This document shows positions 1-8,030 of a stretch of 25,297 nt of DNA, in pieces. A program made the translations under genes and the position numbers. Where the stretch lies: the IMG/VR virus record IMGVR_UViG_3300013103_000057, positions 1 to 25,297 of that record, one strand, 5' to 3'. Below the pieces are notes generated by a model. That model searched no databases. It was not told the DNA's origin and saw only the letters and a list, made by a program, of their open reading frames with translations. Positions within the stretch are counted from its first letter, which is position 1. Every line of letters starts with the position of its first letter. This DNA is from a virus.

Positions 1-422
1 CAAATGAACTTGATGTCCAAGGGGAAATTCTATATGATTGGTCGATGAACCATAAAACGATGGTGTCATTAAATGGTGGGGTCACTCCCGATTTACATAA
101 TTTGGTAGAGTTTTTGGAATATGGGAATTGTCCATATCCTTGGGCGTATTTTAATGAAGATGAATCATTGGGTGATCTGTTGACAAGCATTTCATTGGTG
201 TTGCCTGAGAAGATTTACGAAATGGCTTCATTATTGAGAACTAAGGTTATTTCAAATGTTGCTAACGGGTTTGTTGTCAATGACTGGGAAAAATACAATG
301 AATCATTTTCTTTAAATGAGTATGAAGAAATACAAAAGACGGTTCTTGGTTACGGACCATTTTCTGAATTTGATTTAGAGTTGATATCCAAATTGAACAC
401 ATATAGGTTGGCGTCAGTATGA
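1..422 (+). CDS. Hypothetical protein, 5'-truncated by window edge
   Basis: The reading frame is open from base 3 and runs without a stop to the TGA at 420-422, so the true start lies upstream of the window; the ATG at 45 is only the first visible one. The visible 139 or so residues are acidic and rich in aromatic and Leu residues, with no membrane segment, signal peptide or Cys cluster. I recognise no family. Its stop overlaps the ATG of the next (broken) gene in an ATGA arrangement, which suggests they were translated as one unit. Coding is supported by the long open frame and the tight junction only. Confidence 0.7.
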   Translation, partial: NELDVQGEILYDWSMNHKTMVSLNGGVTPDLHNLVEFLEYGNCPYPWAYFNEDESLGDLLTSISLVLPEKIYEMASLLRTKVISNVANGFVVNDWEKYNESFSLNEYEEIQKTVLGYGPFSEFDLELISKLNTYRLASV

Positions 423-617
423 GTAAAATTTACCTGATTGGAGATTCGGGTATGAAAACCACATACCTCCATCAATTCTTTCTCACCCAGCTAATTGTGA
501 AATAATTCAGCATGGAGAAATGTTTCGAGAGCACATAGAGGTTCTGGTGATAACCAGATTACATTAGAAGAATTAAAAGAAAGGATAGAAAATTATGATA
601 AAAAATATTCAAAATAA
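419..617 (+). pseudogene. Frame-disrupted small gene of unknown function
   Basis: An ATG at 419 overlaps the preceding stop and begins a good-looking start (SKIYLIGDSG), but the frame closes after 28 codons. Coding-like sequence continues in a second frame from about 451 (containing SHPANCEIIQHGEMFREHI) and then in a third frame from about 540 (GSGDNQITLEELKERIENY, stop at 615-617). The simplest reading is one gene of about 65 codons carrying two indels, each equal to -1 or +2. This could be real decay or sequence error. The beta-strand-like IYLIGD start resembles the N-terminus of the following metallophosphoesterase, but no family can be assigned. Confidence 0.45.
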
Positions 618-1184
618 GGAGGTTGTCCCCGAAAAGAAAGATCCAAAACTCTATCTCATAGGGGACACTTAACCCACTTTTTACATGATAATATTGTAAA
701 GTACTGTGACAGACCTGATGATCATGAAGAGATAATGATACGAAACTGGAATCTTATGGTATCAGAAATAGATACAGTTATTCATTTGGGTGATGTTGCT
801 GCCGGAATCAAGGGCAGAGAAGACAAACTTATAGATATTTTTGACCAATTGAACGGTAATAAAATTTTAATTCGTGGGAACCATGACCATAAATCTGCAA
901 AATTTTATAAAGAAAAGTTAGGGTTTGAAGATGTATGTGAATATATGATTATGGGTGACGTATTATTTTACCATTATCCACTTAGGATTAATGAATATAG
1001 TTCCGAAAAGGAAATTATCAATATTACTAGGACAAAAAAGCTTGCAGAAGAGAATAATATCAAGCATATTGTGCATGGTCATGTTCATCAACGTACCACA
1101 GATTTAAAAAATCACTATAATGTTTCAGTTGAAGCAATTAACTACTCTCCTATAGAAATCAACCAACTACTCCCACAACTTTAA
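595..1184 (+). pseudogene. Calcineurin-like metallophosphoesterase, frameshifted in first motif
   Basis: From an ATG at 595 the frame reads KLYLIGDT and hits a TAA at 670. The expected continuation THFLHDNIVKYCDRPD lies in another frame that stays open to 1184. Removing five bases (667-671) would restore GD-THF. The downstream part carries the family motifs HLGDV, RGNHDH and HGHVH, so this is a small phosphoesterase of the type with SDTHFGH starts, common in phages. The first motif (D-x-H, metal ligands) cannot be made in frame with the rest, so an independent product starting at ATG 735 (149 residues) would lack those ligands. Substrate unknown. Its stop codon lies inside the next promoter's upstream TTAAG box. 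Confidence 0.7.
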
Positions 1185-1212
1185 GCTAGTCTTAAGGTTG
1201 TTTTACTATAAT
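1181..1212 (+). promoter_or_regulatory. Promoter P1 (double TTAAG box type)
   Basis: TTAAG at 1181-1185 and 1192-1196 (11 bp apart), then 10 nt, then TATAAT at 1207-1212. It precedes the 47-46-33 transcription unit. The TAA stop of the upstream gene (1182-1184) lies inside the first box. Transcription would start around 1219, so the ATG at 1198 cannot be the start of the next gene. Confidence 0.8.
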
Positions 1213-1239
1213 GAAACCTATAATATATTAGGAGAAATT

Positions 1240-1515
1240 ATGGAAAGAAATTGTAACTCGTGTTATTATAGCCAACCAGCTTTAAATGAAGAACTGGTGG
1301 TTTGTAGCTATATGAATGACATACTATCAAACGGTGACATTTTAGACTCAAAAGAAGAATGGAGAAATGCAAGATATTTCGCACGTCTTTCTAATTTTAG
1401 TGGTGATGCGTTTGAAGCATATGCTAAAGAAGGTGAAGAAACGGTCTTAAAGGTTTGTGTAGATAAAAGTTCTATTTGTGGTAAATGGGCTCAGAAAAGA
1501 ACCACTGATGTTTAA
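1240..1515 (+). CDS. Small cysteine-containing hypothetical protein
   Basis: 91 residues. I chose the ATG at 1240 because it follows an AGGAG box (1230-1234) and lies downstream of promoter P1; the earlier in-frame ATG at 1198 lies inside the promoter. The N-terminus holds CNSC, then single cysteines at about residues 22, 73 and 80 (CVDKSSICGKW), a pattern compatible with a small zinc-binding domain. The last base of the stop codon is the first base of the gene 47 start (TAATG). No family recognised. Its place as first gene of the 47-46-33 operon suggests early or middle expression with recombination functions, but that is context only. Confidence 0.7.
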   Translation: MERNCNSCYYSQPALNEELVVCSYMNDILSNGDILDSKEEWRNARYFARLSNFSGDAFEAYAKEGEETVLKVCVDKSSICGKWAQKRTTDV

Positions 1516-2588
1516 TGAAGTTTATTGTATTAGGAGATACCCACTTTGGGGTCAAAGGCTTTAATGAAGATTTCTTAGATAATCAACTCAACTTTTTTCA
1601 CAAGCAATTATTCCCTTACATGCTAGAAAATGGGATAGATACGATCGTCCAGTTGGGTGATTGGCTAGACAATAGAAAAATAATCAATATCAAAACATTC
1701 AATCGCATCGTAAATGAATTTTGCGAACCTATGAAAGAACATGGGTTTAAATTCATAAGTTTCCTTGGAAATCACGACATTTATTATAGTTCGACTTTAG
1801 ATATTAATATGGTTCAGTATTTTCAAAAGCTATATCCTGACAATATAACAGTTCACCAAAAACCAGGGACAATTAAGTTAGGTTCATATAAATATAAGTT
1901 ATTTCCTTGGGTTGTTGATAAACATATTGATATCAAGGAACTTCAGGGGGCTGACGTAATATTTGGTCACTTTGAGATTAAGAATTTTGAAATGGTTAAA
2001 GGTCATGTCGATGGGAAGTCCGAATTGAGTTCTGGATTTTTTAAGAAGATTAAGGGTCTAAAATTAGTTGTTAGTGGTCATTACCATATACAATCTACAG
2101 ACGGTTTTATCGTTTATGTCGGAACTCCATATCAATTAAATTGGGGAGATTATAAAACCCCAAGAGGATTTTTTGTTTTTGAAGGTCACGATTATGAATT
2201 CATTGAAAATACGGTAAGTGCGAAGTTCATAAAGATTAAGTACAATGACCAAGCTAAGAAATGTCTTGAACTTTCTGGGTATTATCCTGAATCAAAATTC
2301 TATGATTCAGTTGATGAGTTACCTGATTTGAGCCACCATAAGGTGAAACTTTTCATTAACCATGCAATTGATAAAGAATATGAGACGGTTAGTTTTAATC
2401 TTCATCAAGAAGGGGTCACATTTGATGTCATCAATAATGTTGAAATTTCTGACCTCATTGGGACTGATTTTAAAGAAGGAATTGATAATATTGGCGGAAC
2501 TGAATTACTATATAGAACTGTCAAAGATAAAAAACCACATCTAGTTAAATTATTAGATTTGATTATGTCTGAAATAGAGGAGGTTTAA
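1515..2588 (+). CDS. 47: Recombination endonuclease subunit gp47 (Mre11/SbcD-like)
   Basis: 357 residues, close to T4 gp47 (about 339). The calcineurin-like metal-binding motifs are all present in order: GDTHFG near the N-terminus, QLGDWLDNR, FLGNHDIYY, FGHFEIKN, and SGHYHIQ. Together with gp46 it forms the phage Mre11-Rad50-type complex, which processes double-strand DNA ends for recombination-dependent replication and takes part in host DNA degradation in T4. The start overlaps the previous stop (TAATG), and its own stop overlaps the start of gene 46, so the two subunits are translationally coupled. The C-terminal third, beyond the phosphoesterase fold, is less conserved and is expected to contact gp46. 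Confidence 0.92.
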   Translation: MKFIVLGDTHFGVKGFNEDFLDNQLNFFHKQLFPYMLENGIDTIVQLGDWLDNRKIINIKTFNRIVNEFCEPMKEHGFKFISFLGNHDIYYSSTLDINMVQYFQKLYPDNITVHQKPGTIKLGSYKYKLFPWVVDKHIDIKELQGADVIFGHFEIKNFEMVKGHVDGKSELSSGFFKKIKGLKLVVSGHYHIQSTDGFIVYVGTPYQLNWGDYKTPRGFFVFEGHDYEFIENTVSAKFIKIKYNDQAKKCLELSGYYPESKFYDSVDELPDLSHHKVKLFINHAIDKEYETVSFNLHQEGVTFDVINNVEISDLIGTDFKEGIDNIGGTELLYRTVKDKKPHLVKLLDLIMSEIEEV

Positions 2589-4321
2589 TGAAGATTATAT
2601 TTGAGAAATTGAGATATAAGAATGTACTAAGTTACGGGAATGCAACAACCGAATTCAATTTTGAAGAAGGGATTGACCTCGTGGTCGGTTCAAATGGGTT
2701 GGGGAAATCGACATTTGTAGATGCATTAACTTACGGTTTATTCGGTAGACCTTTCAGAAAGATAAAAATAGGGAACTTAATTAACAATAAGAATAATAAA
2801 AACTTATGGGTTGAAGTTACATTTAAAGTGGCTGAAAATAGGTTTAAAGTTGTCAGGGGTATGAAGCCTGATTTATTTGAAATCTACAAAGAAGATGACG
2901 GTGGGTTTTCATTGGTAGAAAAACCAAGCACCAATAGAGATTATCAGGCATTATTTGAAGAAAGCATTTTACAATTTGGTGAGAATGTTTATAGGCAATT
3001 AATTGCTTTGGGTGCAAATTTAAGTTCTTCAAGGAACTTTATGGATTTAACCAAACATGAAAAAGAAGAAGTTCTTCAAGTGATTACTGACACGGCTATT
3101 TTCAATCAGATAAAAGAAAAAGTTAAAGAAAGTAAATTAGTAGAGAAAACAAACCTTACTGAATACAAATACAAGGTTGAAGTACAAAAAGCAAGTTTAG
3201 ATTCATTGCGAATGAATATTGTAGCCATGGAACAACAAAATGAAGAATTCAACATCAATAGAGATTCTATTCTTATTGAATTGAAAGAGGAAGAATTTGA
3301 AATTTCAGATAAAATTGATAAATACCCTTTACTTTATGAAGCTTTAGGTAAATTAGAGCGAGAATGGCTTGAGATGAAGCCTGAACTAGATGAACTAGAA
3401 TCCACGCTAGATAACCTACTGGAAAAAGAGCAGGACCTCAAGGCAAAGATACGGAAGTTTATGGCAAATGAAGAAAACAAAGTCGTGTGTCCTGAGTGCA
3501 GTCATGAAATTAAGGAGGATTTACCTTATTCAGCTTCAGAACTTAAAGAAAATTTGACAGAAGTTTTAGATCAAAAGAGCTCTTTGAAAGAGAGTATTGA
3601 AACGTTGAATTCTTCCATGTCTGTGAAATATCAAAAGTTCAACAATAAGGTAAGGCTAGAACAAAATGAAAATGCTCTCAAGGCAAATCTTGAATCTATC
3701 CATGAGAGAACAAAAAAGATAAATACATGGAAAGCAGTGGACATTGATTATTCAGAACTTGAAGAGTTAGAAAAGACATTTGATTTATCAAAAGAACGGT
3801 TACTTATTATCAAGGGTGACATTACAGATTTAATGGAACTTGAAGAAATGGTTTCTGATAAAAATCTCAAGGGAGTTATATTAAATCAACAACTTCCTTT
3901 CTTGAATAAGTACATTAATGAATTCTTGGAGTTATTTGGCTCAAAGTTCAATTTTATAATTGATAATGAATTCAATGAAAAAATTATTTCTAGAAACGCA
4001 GATAATGATTTTAACTCATTATCAAATGGGCAAAAACAAAGAATATCATTAAGTATTTTATTTGCCTTTTTGAAATTAATTGAGGAGAAGAACGGAATAA
4101 GTACGAATTTATTGATACTGGATGAATATTTGGATAGTTCTTTAGATATAAATGGTATAGAGGAAGTTATGTCAATTCTTGATGAAGTATTTAGCAGTAA
4201 GAAAGATGTTGTGTTGATTTCACATAATCCTGATATCAAAAATAGACTTGAGCTCTTGAATAGGGTGATAACAGTCAAACAACAAGAAGGATTCAGTTCT
4301 TTCTCAGTAGAAGGGGTTTAA
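2588..4321 (+). CDS. 46: Recombination endonuclease subunit gp46 (Rad50/SbcC-like ATPase)
   Basis: 577 residues (T4 gp46 is about 560). It has the SMC/Rad50 layout: a Walker A at residues 34-42 (GSNGLGKST), long charged coiled-coil arms, a zinc-hook C-P-E-C at residues 301-304 in the middle, then the ABC signature LSNGQKQR and Walker B LLILDEYLD near the C-terminus, followed by VLISHN (H-loop). The ATPase partners gp47 and the hook should dimerise through zinc. It starts at the gp47 stop (TAATG) and is followed one base later by gene 33, so 47-46-33 form one operon from P1. Nothing looks damaged. Confidence 0.93.
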   Translation: MKIIFEKLRYKNVLSYGNATTEFNFEEGIDLVVGSNGLGKSTFVDALTYGLFGRPFRKIKIGNLINNKNNKNLWVEVTFKVAENRFKVVRGMKPDLFEIYKEDDGGFSLVEKPSTNRDYQALFEESILQFGENVYRQLIALGANLSSSRNFMDLTKHEKEEVLQVITDTAIFNQIKEKVKESKLVEKTNLTEYKYKVEVQKASLDSLRMNIVAMEQQNEEFNINRDSILIELKEEEFEISDKIDKYPLLYEALGKLEREWLEMKPELDELESTLDNLLEKEQDLKAKIRKFMANEENKVVCPECSHEIKEDLPYSASELKENLTEVLDQKSSLKESIETLNSSMSVKYQKFNNKVRLEQNENALKANLESIHERTKKINTWKAVDIDYSELEELEKTFDLSKERLLIIKGDITDLMELEEMVSDKNLKGVILNQQLPFLNKYINEFLELFGSKFNFIIDNEFNEKIISRNADNDFNSLSNGQKQRISLSILFAFLKLIEEKNGISTNLLILDEYLDSSLDINGIEEVMSILDEVFSSKKDVVLISHNPDIKNRLELLNRVITVKQQEGFSSFSVEGV

Positions 4322-4322
4322 A

Positions 4323-4580
4323 ATGTGGGAAACAAAATCAGGGAACGCTATGTTCCAAGAAATAGTGAAGTTTAAAAATGAAAGAGAAATTACGGGATAT
4401 TCGATCATGGAAGTGGTTTTAATGTATTGCGAAGAGTTAGATGAGGATATTGATGAGGTTGGTGAATTACTGAAGAAGGATAAGAACTTTAGAGAAACTT
4501 TGAAAGAAGATTTAAAGTTTCATAATCAAGCCACATTTGGCGAAGAAAAGAAACAAAGTAAAATGAGTGAATGGCTTTAA
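4323..4580 (+). CDS. 33: Late-promoter transcription co-activator gp33-like
   Basis: 85 residues (T4 gp33 is 112). The core, with the segment ITGYSIMEVVLMYCEELD followed by two further helices, matches in pattern the short gp33 proteins of T4-like phages (roughly 'I-x-Y-x-[DE]-A-[VI]-x-x-Y-C-E-x-x-[GD]'). In T4, gp33 binds the RNA polymerase beta-flap and, through its C-terminus, the sliding clamp, coupling late transcription to replication. Here the C-terminus is MSEWL, the same tail found on the polymerase and five other proteins in this window. The gene begins one base after the gene 46 stop. Its own TAA is embedded in the upstream box of promoter P2. The assignment rests on remembered family pattern, not alignment. 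Confidence 0.72.
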   Translation: MWETKSGNAMFQEIVKFKNEREITGYSIMEVVLMYCEELDEDIDEVGELLKKDKNFRETLKEDLKFHNQATFGEEKKQSKMSEWL

Positions 4581-4608
4581 GTGGATATTAAGGTTAATTC
4601 ACTATAAT
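4577..4608 (+). promoter_or_regulatory. Promoter P2 (double TTAAG box type)
   Basis: TTAAG at 4577-4581 and 4588-4592 (11 bp apart), 10 nt, TATAAT at 4603-4608. It drives the gp59-like/gp44 pair. The stop codon of gene 33 (4578-4580) lies within the first box. Confidence 0.8.
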
Positions 4609-4625
4609 ATGGAAAGGAGATTTAG

Positions 4626-5183
4626 GTGCTATCATTTAATCAACAATATGACATAGCTAATGGGATTTTCATCACTTATGATTCTCAATTAGATTATAGG
4701 TTACTTCATTCTAAACATAAACAAAATACTCGAAATAATTTGAAAATGTCTTTTCCACATCAAAAATGGGAAATTAGGACTAAGGAAACTTTTGTTTTGG
4801 CTTGTCTCTATATTATCTTTACCAAGACACCAAGTTCGTTTCGCTCTATGGTTGGTGAATTAAGGGAAGTAGATTTCAAGGAAATTGAAAAGTTCAAAAG
4901 GGAAATTCTCAATAATCAAGATTATATAGGTCAGGATGTTGGGTATTTGAAAAAGGTTTACGGCTCAAGTGTCGACCCTCAAAAAGTTTTGAAGGAATAT
5001 CTTGACGGTAAAATAAAGTTCTTTACTGCTTGGTGGTTCATTAAATTGAATTCGAGTGATTGGGAACCAGGAAGAACATTCTCTCATGTTATCCGGAAAT
5101 TGAAGTTTTTGATGCTGTTTCTTACATTTAAAGAAGAATCAGTTGAAAGAATTAGAGAGCTATTTAAACAAATTGAAATTTAG
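4626..5183 (+). CDS. 59: Probable helicase loader, gp59-like
   Basis: 185 residues, starting at a GTG 7 nt after AAAGGAG (no ATG is better placed). All-helical, basic, no membrane segment. The middle and end follow the order of T4 gp59 (217 residues): a hydrophobic helix (ETFVLACLYIIF), a W/R-rich turn, a long charged helix ending in Y-I, a V-G-Y-L-K-K helix, a helix of the form KFFTAWWFIKL where T4 has IISFETFILLDSF, and a C-terminal basic helical pair. T4 gp59 loads gp41 helicase on gp32-covered DNA. It is shorter at the N-terminus than T4 gp59, and identity must be low, so this is a fold-order call supported by its place next to gene 44. Alternative: an unrelated helical replication protein. 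Confidence 0.5.
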   Translation: MLSFNQQYDIANGIFITYDSQLDYRLLHSKHKQNTRNNLKMSFPHQKWEIRTKETFVLACLYIIFTKTPSSFRSMVGELREVDFKEIEKFKREILNNQDYIGQDVGYLKKVYGSSVDPQKVLKEYLDGKIKFFTAWWFIKLNSSDWEPGRTFSHVIRKLKFLMLFLTFKEESVERIRELFKQIEI

Positions 5184-5191
5184 GAGATAAA

Positions 5192-6139
5192 ATGGTTATT
5201 GACAACGAACAATATTTGTGGACTGAGAAGTATAGACCACAAACACTAGAGGATTTAATTTTCCCACAATCTGATAAGGATATAATTCAAGGTTGGATAG
5301 ATGCTGGTGAAATTCCAAATATAGGAATATTTGGTCTTTCTCCTGGAACGGGTAAATCTTCATTTATGAATGTTCTCATGACACAACTTGACACAGAAAC
5401 GCTTTGGATTAATGGTTCAAAGGATAATGGAATTGACGTCATGCGTAATGAAATTGGTGAATTTGCTAAGGGTCGTTCGATGATTGGTAAGCATAAAATT
5501 GCTTGTATTGATGAGTCCGATTATCTTACAACTGCTGCCCAGTCTACACTTAGATCAGATCTTGAACAATATTCAAAGAATGTGAGGTTTATGTTCACTG
5601 GGAATTACAGTGACAAAATAATTCAACCTTTGATGGATAGATTACAAGTTTTCAACCTTGATGATATTTACAGTCAAAATAAGAAAGAATTGGGGATTAT
5701 GATTTTCAAGAGACTTATTGCTATTCTAGACAATGAAAGTATTGAATATGATAAACAAGATGTTCTGCAAGTAGTCAGTACACTATACCCTTCTTCAAGA
5801 AATATGACCCTATTTTTACAGAAGCATTCTGGTTCAGGTGTTTTGAAGTTTGATAATATTTCTAAGCCAGATGATACATTTGTTGCATTAACTGATGCTA
5901 TGCTTAAGAGAAAATTCAAATTGGTAAAAGAAGCTGTGAATGATATTATGATCCCTGATAATTTTTATTCTTATGTATATAAACATTTGGACGATATTTT
6001 TAAACCAGAAGGGCAACCAATGGTGATTTTAGATTTAGCAGATTACCAAGATTTTTCACAACGAGCAAAGAACAAACATATACCCTTGTTGGCTTTTGCA
6101 GTTAAGATTATTGGTGATACTAACATCAAATTTAAGTAA
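5192..6139 (+). CDS. 44: Clamp-loader large subunit gp44 (AAA+ ATPase)
   Basis: 315 residues (T4 gp44 is 319). It opens with the RFC-type WTEKYRPQTLEDL box. It then has Walker A at residues 48-57 (GLSPGTGKSS), Walker B CIDESD at residues 106-110, sensor 1 FTGN and an arginine-finger segment PLMDRL; the usual S-R-C at that point is D-R-L, though the arginine is kept. With the small subunit gp62 it opens the gp45 sliding clamp and loads it at primer ends. It follows the gp59-like gene by 8 nt with an AGGAGA site, sharing promoter P2. In T4 gene 62 follows 44 directly; here the probable 62 is about 1.9 kb downstream. Confidence 0.92.
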   Translation: MVIDNEQYLWTEKYRPQTLEDLIFPQSDKDIIQGWIDAGEIPNIGIFGLSPGTGKSSFMNVLMTQLDTETLWINGSKDNGIDVMRNEIGEFAKGRSMIGKHKIACIDESDYLTTAAQSTLRSDLEQYSKNVRFMFTGNYSDKIIQPLMDRLQVFNLDDIYSQNKKELGIMIFKRLIAILDNESIEYDKQDVLQVVSTLYPSSRNMTLFLQKHSGSGVLKFDNISKPDDTFVALTDAMLKRKFKLVKEAVNDIMIPDNFYSYVYKHLDDIFKPEGQPMVILDLADYQDFSQRAKNKHIPLLAFAVKIIGDTNIKFK

Positions 6140-6163
6140 GCTCTAAGAGTAATAGGCTATAAT
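6132..6163 (+). promoter_or_regulatory. Promoter P3 (double box type, second box CTAAG)
   Basis: TTAAG at 6132-6136, CTAAG at 6143-6147 (11 bp apart), 10 nt, TATAAT at 6158-6163. It precedes the 143-residue gene and uvsX. The gp44 stop (6137-6139) abuts the first box. Confidence 0.72.
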
Positions 6164-6182
6164 GATAGATTAAAGGTAATAA

Positions 6183-6614
6183 ATGAAATTTAAAATAAAT
6201 ACACCACCTCAAAAAGCAATCCATTTTCTTATTTCAAAGGATGATTTGCTAATTGAGAAATTATATAAGGTTTTTCCAGATGGTTCGTTTTCTGAACTTG
6301 ACCAAATCAATCTCAGGGTTGATAACGTCCTTACTCATCCATTAAGAATTCAAGTTAATGGGGATACAGAATGGTCTTTGACGATTGATATGAAATATGG
6401 TGTATTATTTGAAAACGAAGAAAATCTTTCTATGTTTTTAGAGGAATTATTTTTTGTTATGGAAGATTTGAACGGAGTTCCGACAAACCTAAGAACTTCC
6501 ATACAGAAAAAAGAAATCTTAAATCTAAAGGAAGAACTAAAAGAATTGGAGATAAAGAATGGCGAAAAATTCGATGATAGCAAGGCTGTCAAAAAACAAG
6601 ACAATAAAGGATAG
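6183..6614 (+). CDS. Hypothetical protein upstream of and overlapping uvsX
   Basis: 143 residues, ATG preceded by AAAGGT. The N-terminal 90 residues look like a mixed alpha/beta domain; the C-terminus from about residue 105 is a strongly charged helix (KKEILNLKEELKELEIKNG), probably coiled coil. No family recognised. The 3' end overlaps the first 56 bases of uvsX in a different frame, so the last 18 codons are constrained by both proteins; the uvsX start is fixed independently by its GGAG site. Position suggests a small recombination or replication accessory, but I see no motif for single-strand binding or for UvsY. Confidence 0.65.
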   Translation: MKFKINTPPQKAIHFLISKDDLLIEKLYKVFPDGSFSELDQINLRVDNVLTHPLRIQVNGDTEWSLTIDMKYGVLFENEENLSMFLEELFFVMEDLNGVPTNLRTSIQKKEILNLKEELKELEIKNGEKFDDSKAVKKQDNKG

Positions 6615-7605
6615 TGTTTTAGAGAAAACTGATGAGCTTCAGGATTTCATTAATACTGGGTCACTTGTTCTGAATATTTTATTCAGTGGAAGATTAAGTG
6701 GTGGTATTGCAGTTGGGAAAATCTCTCAAATCGCAGCACCTTCTTCTTTAGGAAAATCATTCGTAGGGCTTAAGGTCGCTAAGAATGCACAAAAGAAATC
6801 AAAAGATTGGATTGTGGTTTATGTTGACACAGAAATGGCATTTGACTTTGATTTCGCTGATTCAGTGGGAATTGAGCAAGACAGACTATTGGTTATCCAG
6901 AGCAATCAAATCGAAGAAGTTCAACAACAAGTTATGGCATTGACTAAAGAACTTTCTAAAGATGAAAGAAAGAACGTTCTTATGGTTATTGATAGTTGGG
7001 GTGGGTTAGTTACTTCAAAGACAGTTAATGACGCGACAACTGGAAACGACGCAGCAGACTTCACGACGGCAAAAAAGAAAAACACATTTGCTAAGTTATT
7101 GACTGGAATGGGAATGACAATATTCGTTATTAACCAAGTGTATGATTCTATGAATCAATATGACCCTCTTACTATTGGTGGGGGTCGTGGTCTATATTTT
7201 GCATCAAGTACGATTGTTTTAGGTACTTCGAAAGCGAGGGCAAAAGATACAGCTTCTAGTACAGAAGTCACGGGTGCATTAATTTTGGCAACAACTAAGA
7301 AGTCAAGGTTCTGTAAAGAACTTACTAAATTGAGATATCTTATCAAATATGATGGTGGTATTGATCCTTATTACGGGATTTTGGAAGATGCGTTGGAAGG
7401 TGGTTATGTTACCAAACCAACTATGGGTTATTACTCAAGAGCGAATGTCCCAGATGACAAAAAGTGGCGTGAGCGTGAACTAAATGAAAACCCGCAAGAA
7501 TTTTGGAATACGGTTTTGAGAGATACTGATTTTCCTAATTACATTGAAAGAAAATATACTTTCTTACATAGTGAAATCAACGATGAGGATTTCGAGGGGC
7601 TTTAA
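6559..7605 (+). CDS. uvsX: Recombinase UvsX (RecA-family)
   Basis: 348 residues (T4 UvsX is 391). Walker A is at residues 60-67 (APSSLGKS), a conserved VVYVDTE strand follows, and Walker B lies at about 140-150 (VLMVIDSWGGL) with TTAKKKNTFAKLL and VINQVYD downstream, as in T4-like UvsX. It catalyses ssDNA-dependent ATP hydrolysis and strand exchange in recombination-dependent replication. The ATG at 6559 is preceded by GGAG with 8 nt spacing and overlaps the preceding gene by 56 nt. The C-terminus is acidic (NDEDFEGL), as is usual, and lacks the EWL tail seen on other proteins here. Its TAA lies inside promoter P4's first box. Confidence 0.92.
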   Translation: MAKNSMIARLSKNKTIKDSVLEKTDELQDFINTGSLVLNILFSGRLSGGIAVGKISQIAAPSSLGKSFVGLKVAKNAQKKSKDWIVVYVDTEMAFDFDFADSVGIEQDRLLVIQSNQIEEVQQQVMALTKELSKDERKNVLMVIDSWGGLVTSKTVNDATTGNDAADFTTAKKKNTFAKLLTGMGMTIFVINQVYDSMNQYDPLTIGGGRGLYFASSTIVLGTSKARAKDTASSTEVTGALILATTKKSRFCKELTKLRYLIKYDGGIDPYYGILEDALEGGYVTKPTMGYYSRANVPDDKKWRERELNENPQEFWNTVLRDTDFPNYIERKYTFLHSEINDEDFEGL

Positions 7606-7633
7606 GTTCCCCTTAAGATCTATTGAATATAAT
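7602..7633 (+). promoter_or_regulatory. Promoter P4 (double TTAAG box type)
   Basis: TTAAG at 7602-7606 and 7613-7617 (11 bp apart), 10 nt, TATAAT at 7628-7633. The uvsX stop (7603-7605) is inside the first box. An AGGGG/CCCCT inverted repeat of 5 bp flanks the first box. It drives the 124-residue gene and the gp62-like gene. Confidence 0.78.
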
Positions 7634-7653
7634 AAACAAAAATAGGAGCAAAT

Positions 7654-8028
7654 ATGCAAAAAGATTTACGAGAAAAATTAAACGAGATTACGGTTCGACA
7701 AGATTTACTATTTAGTGTAATTTCTAATGAATATTTATCAACACAAGCAATGAGCGTATATACTTCAGTTATGAAGGGTGTAGAAGCTGAACCAAATAAT
7801 AAAGAATTGAAAGAAGTAGCTGAGAAGTCACTTGAATCTTATAAATTTCACGGTGAAAATGTAAATGATGCAATTTCATATTACTATGATATTTTCGGTG
7901 AAGAAGCAAACGTTGGTGTGCATGATCTTATGAAAATGCGTGGGATTTCTAGGGATGAAAATCCTCCAGAACCGAGCCCAGTAGCTACTATTGAAAGCAA
8001 GGGAAAAAATACTTCAGAAAAGGTTTAA
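7654..8028 (+). CDS. Hypothetical helical protein before gp62-like gene
   Basis: 124 residues, ATG preceded by AGGAG. Predominantly helical, acidic, with a proline-rich, probably disordered tail (ENPPEPSPVATIE). No catalytic motif, membrane segment or Cys. No family recognised. It is first in the P4 unit and ends 2 nt before the gp62-like clamp-loader gene, so it may be co-translated with it; a replication accessory role is inference from position only. Confidence 0.65.
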   Translation: MQKDLREKLNEITVRQDLLFSVISNEYLSTQAMSVYTSVMKGVEAEPNNKELKEVAEKSLESYKFHGENVNDAISYYYDIFGEEANVGVHDLMKMRGISRDENPPEPSPVATIESKGKNTSEKV

Positions 8029-8030
8029 TT

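Noticed and set aside
667-671. Programmed frameshift or ribosomal bypass in the phosphoesterase gene.
   Set aside because: No slippery heptamer or matched take-off/landing codons seen; gene decay or sequence error is simpler.
3886-4278. Minus-strand open frame of 130 codons opposite gene 46 (and other minus-strand frames).
   Set aside because: They lie wholly inside well-supported plus-strand genes, lack ribosome sites, and look like translation of the antisense of A-rich codons.
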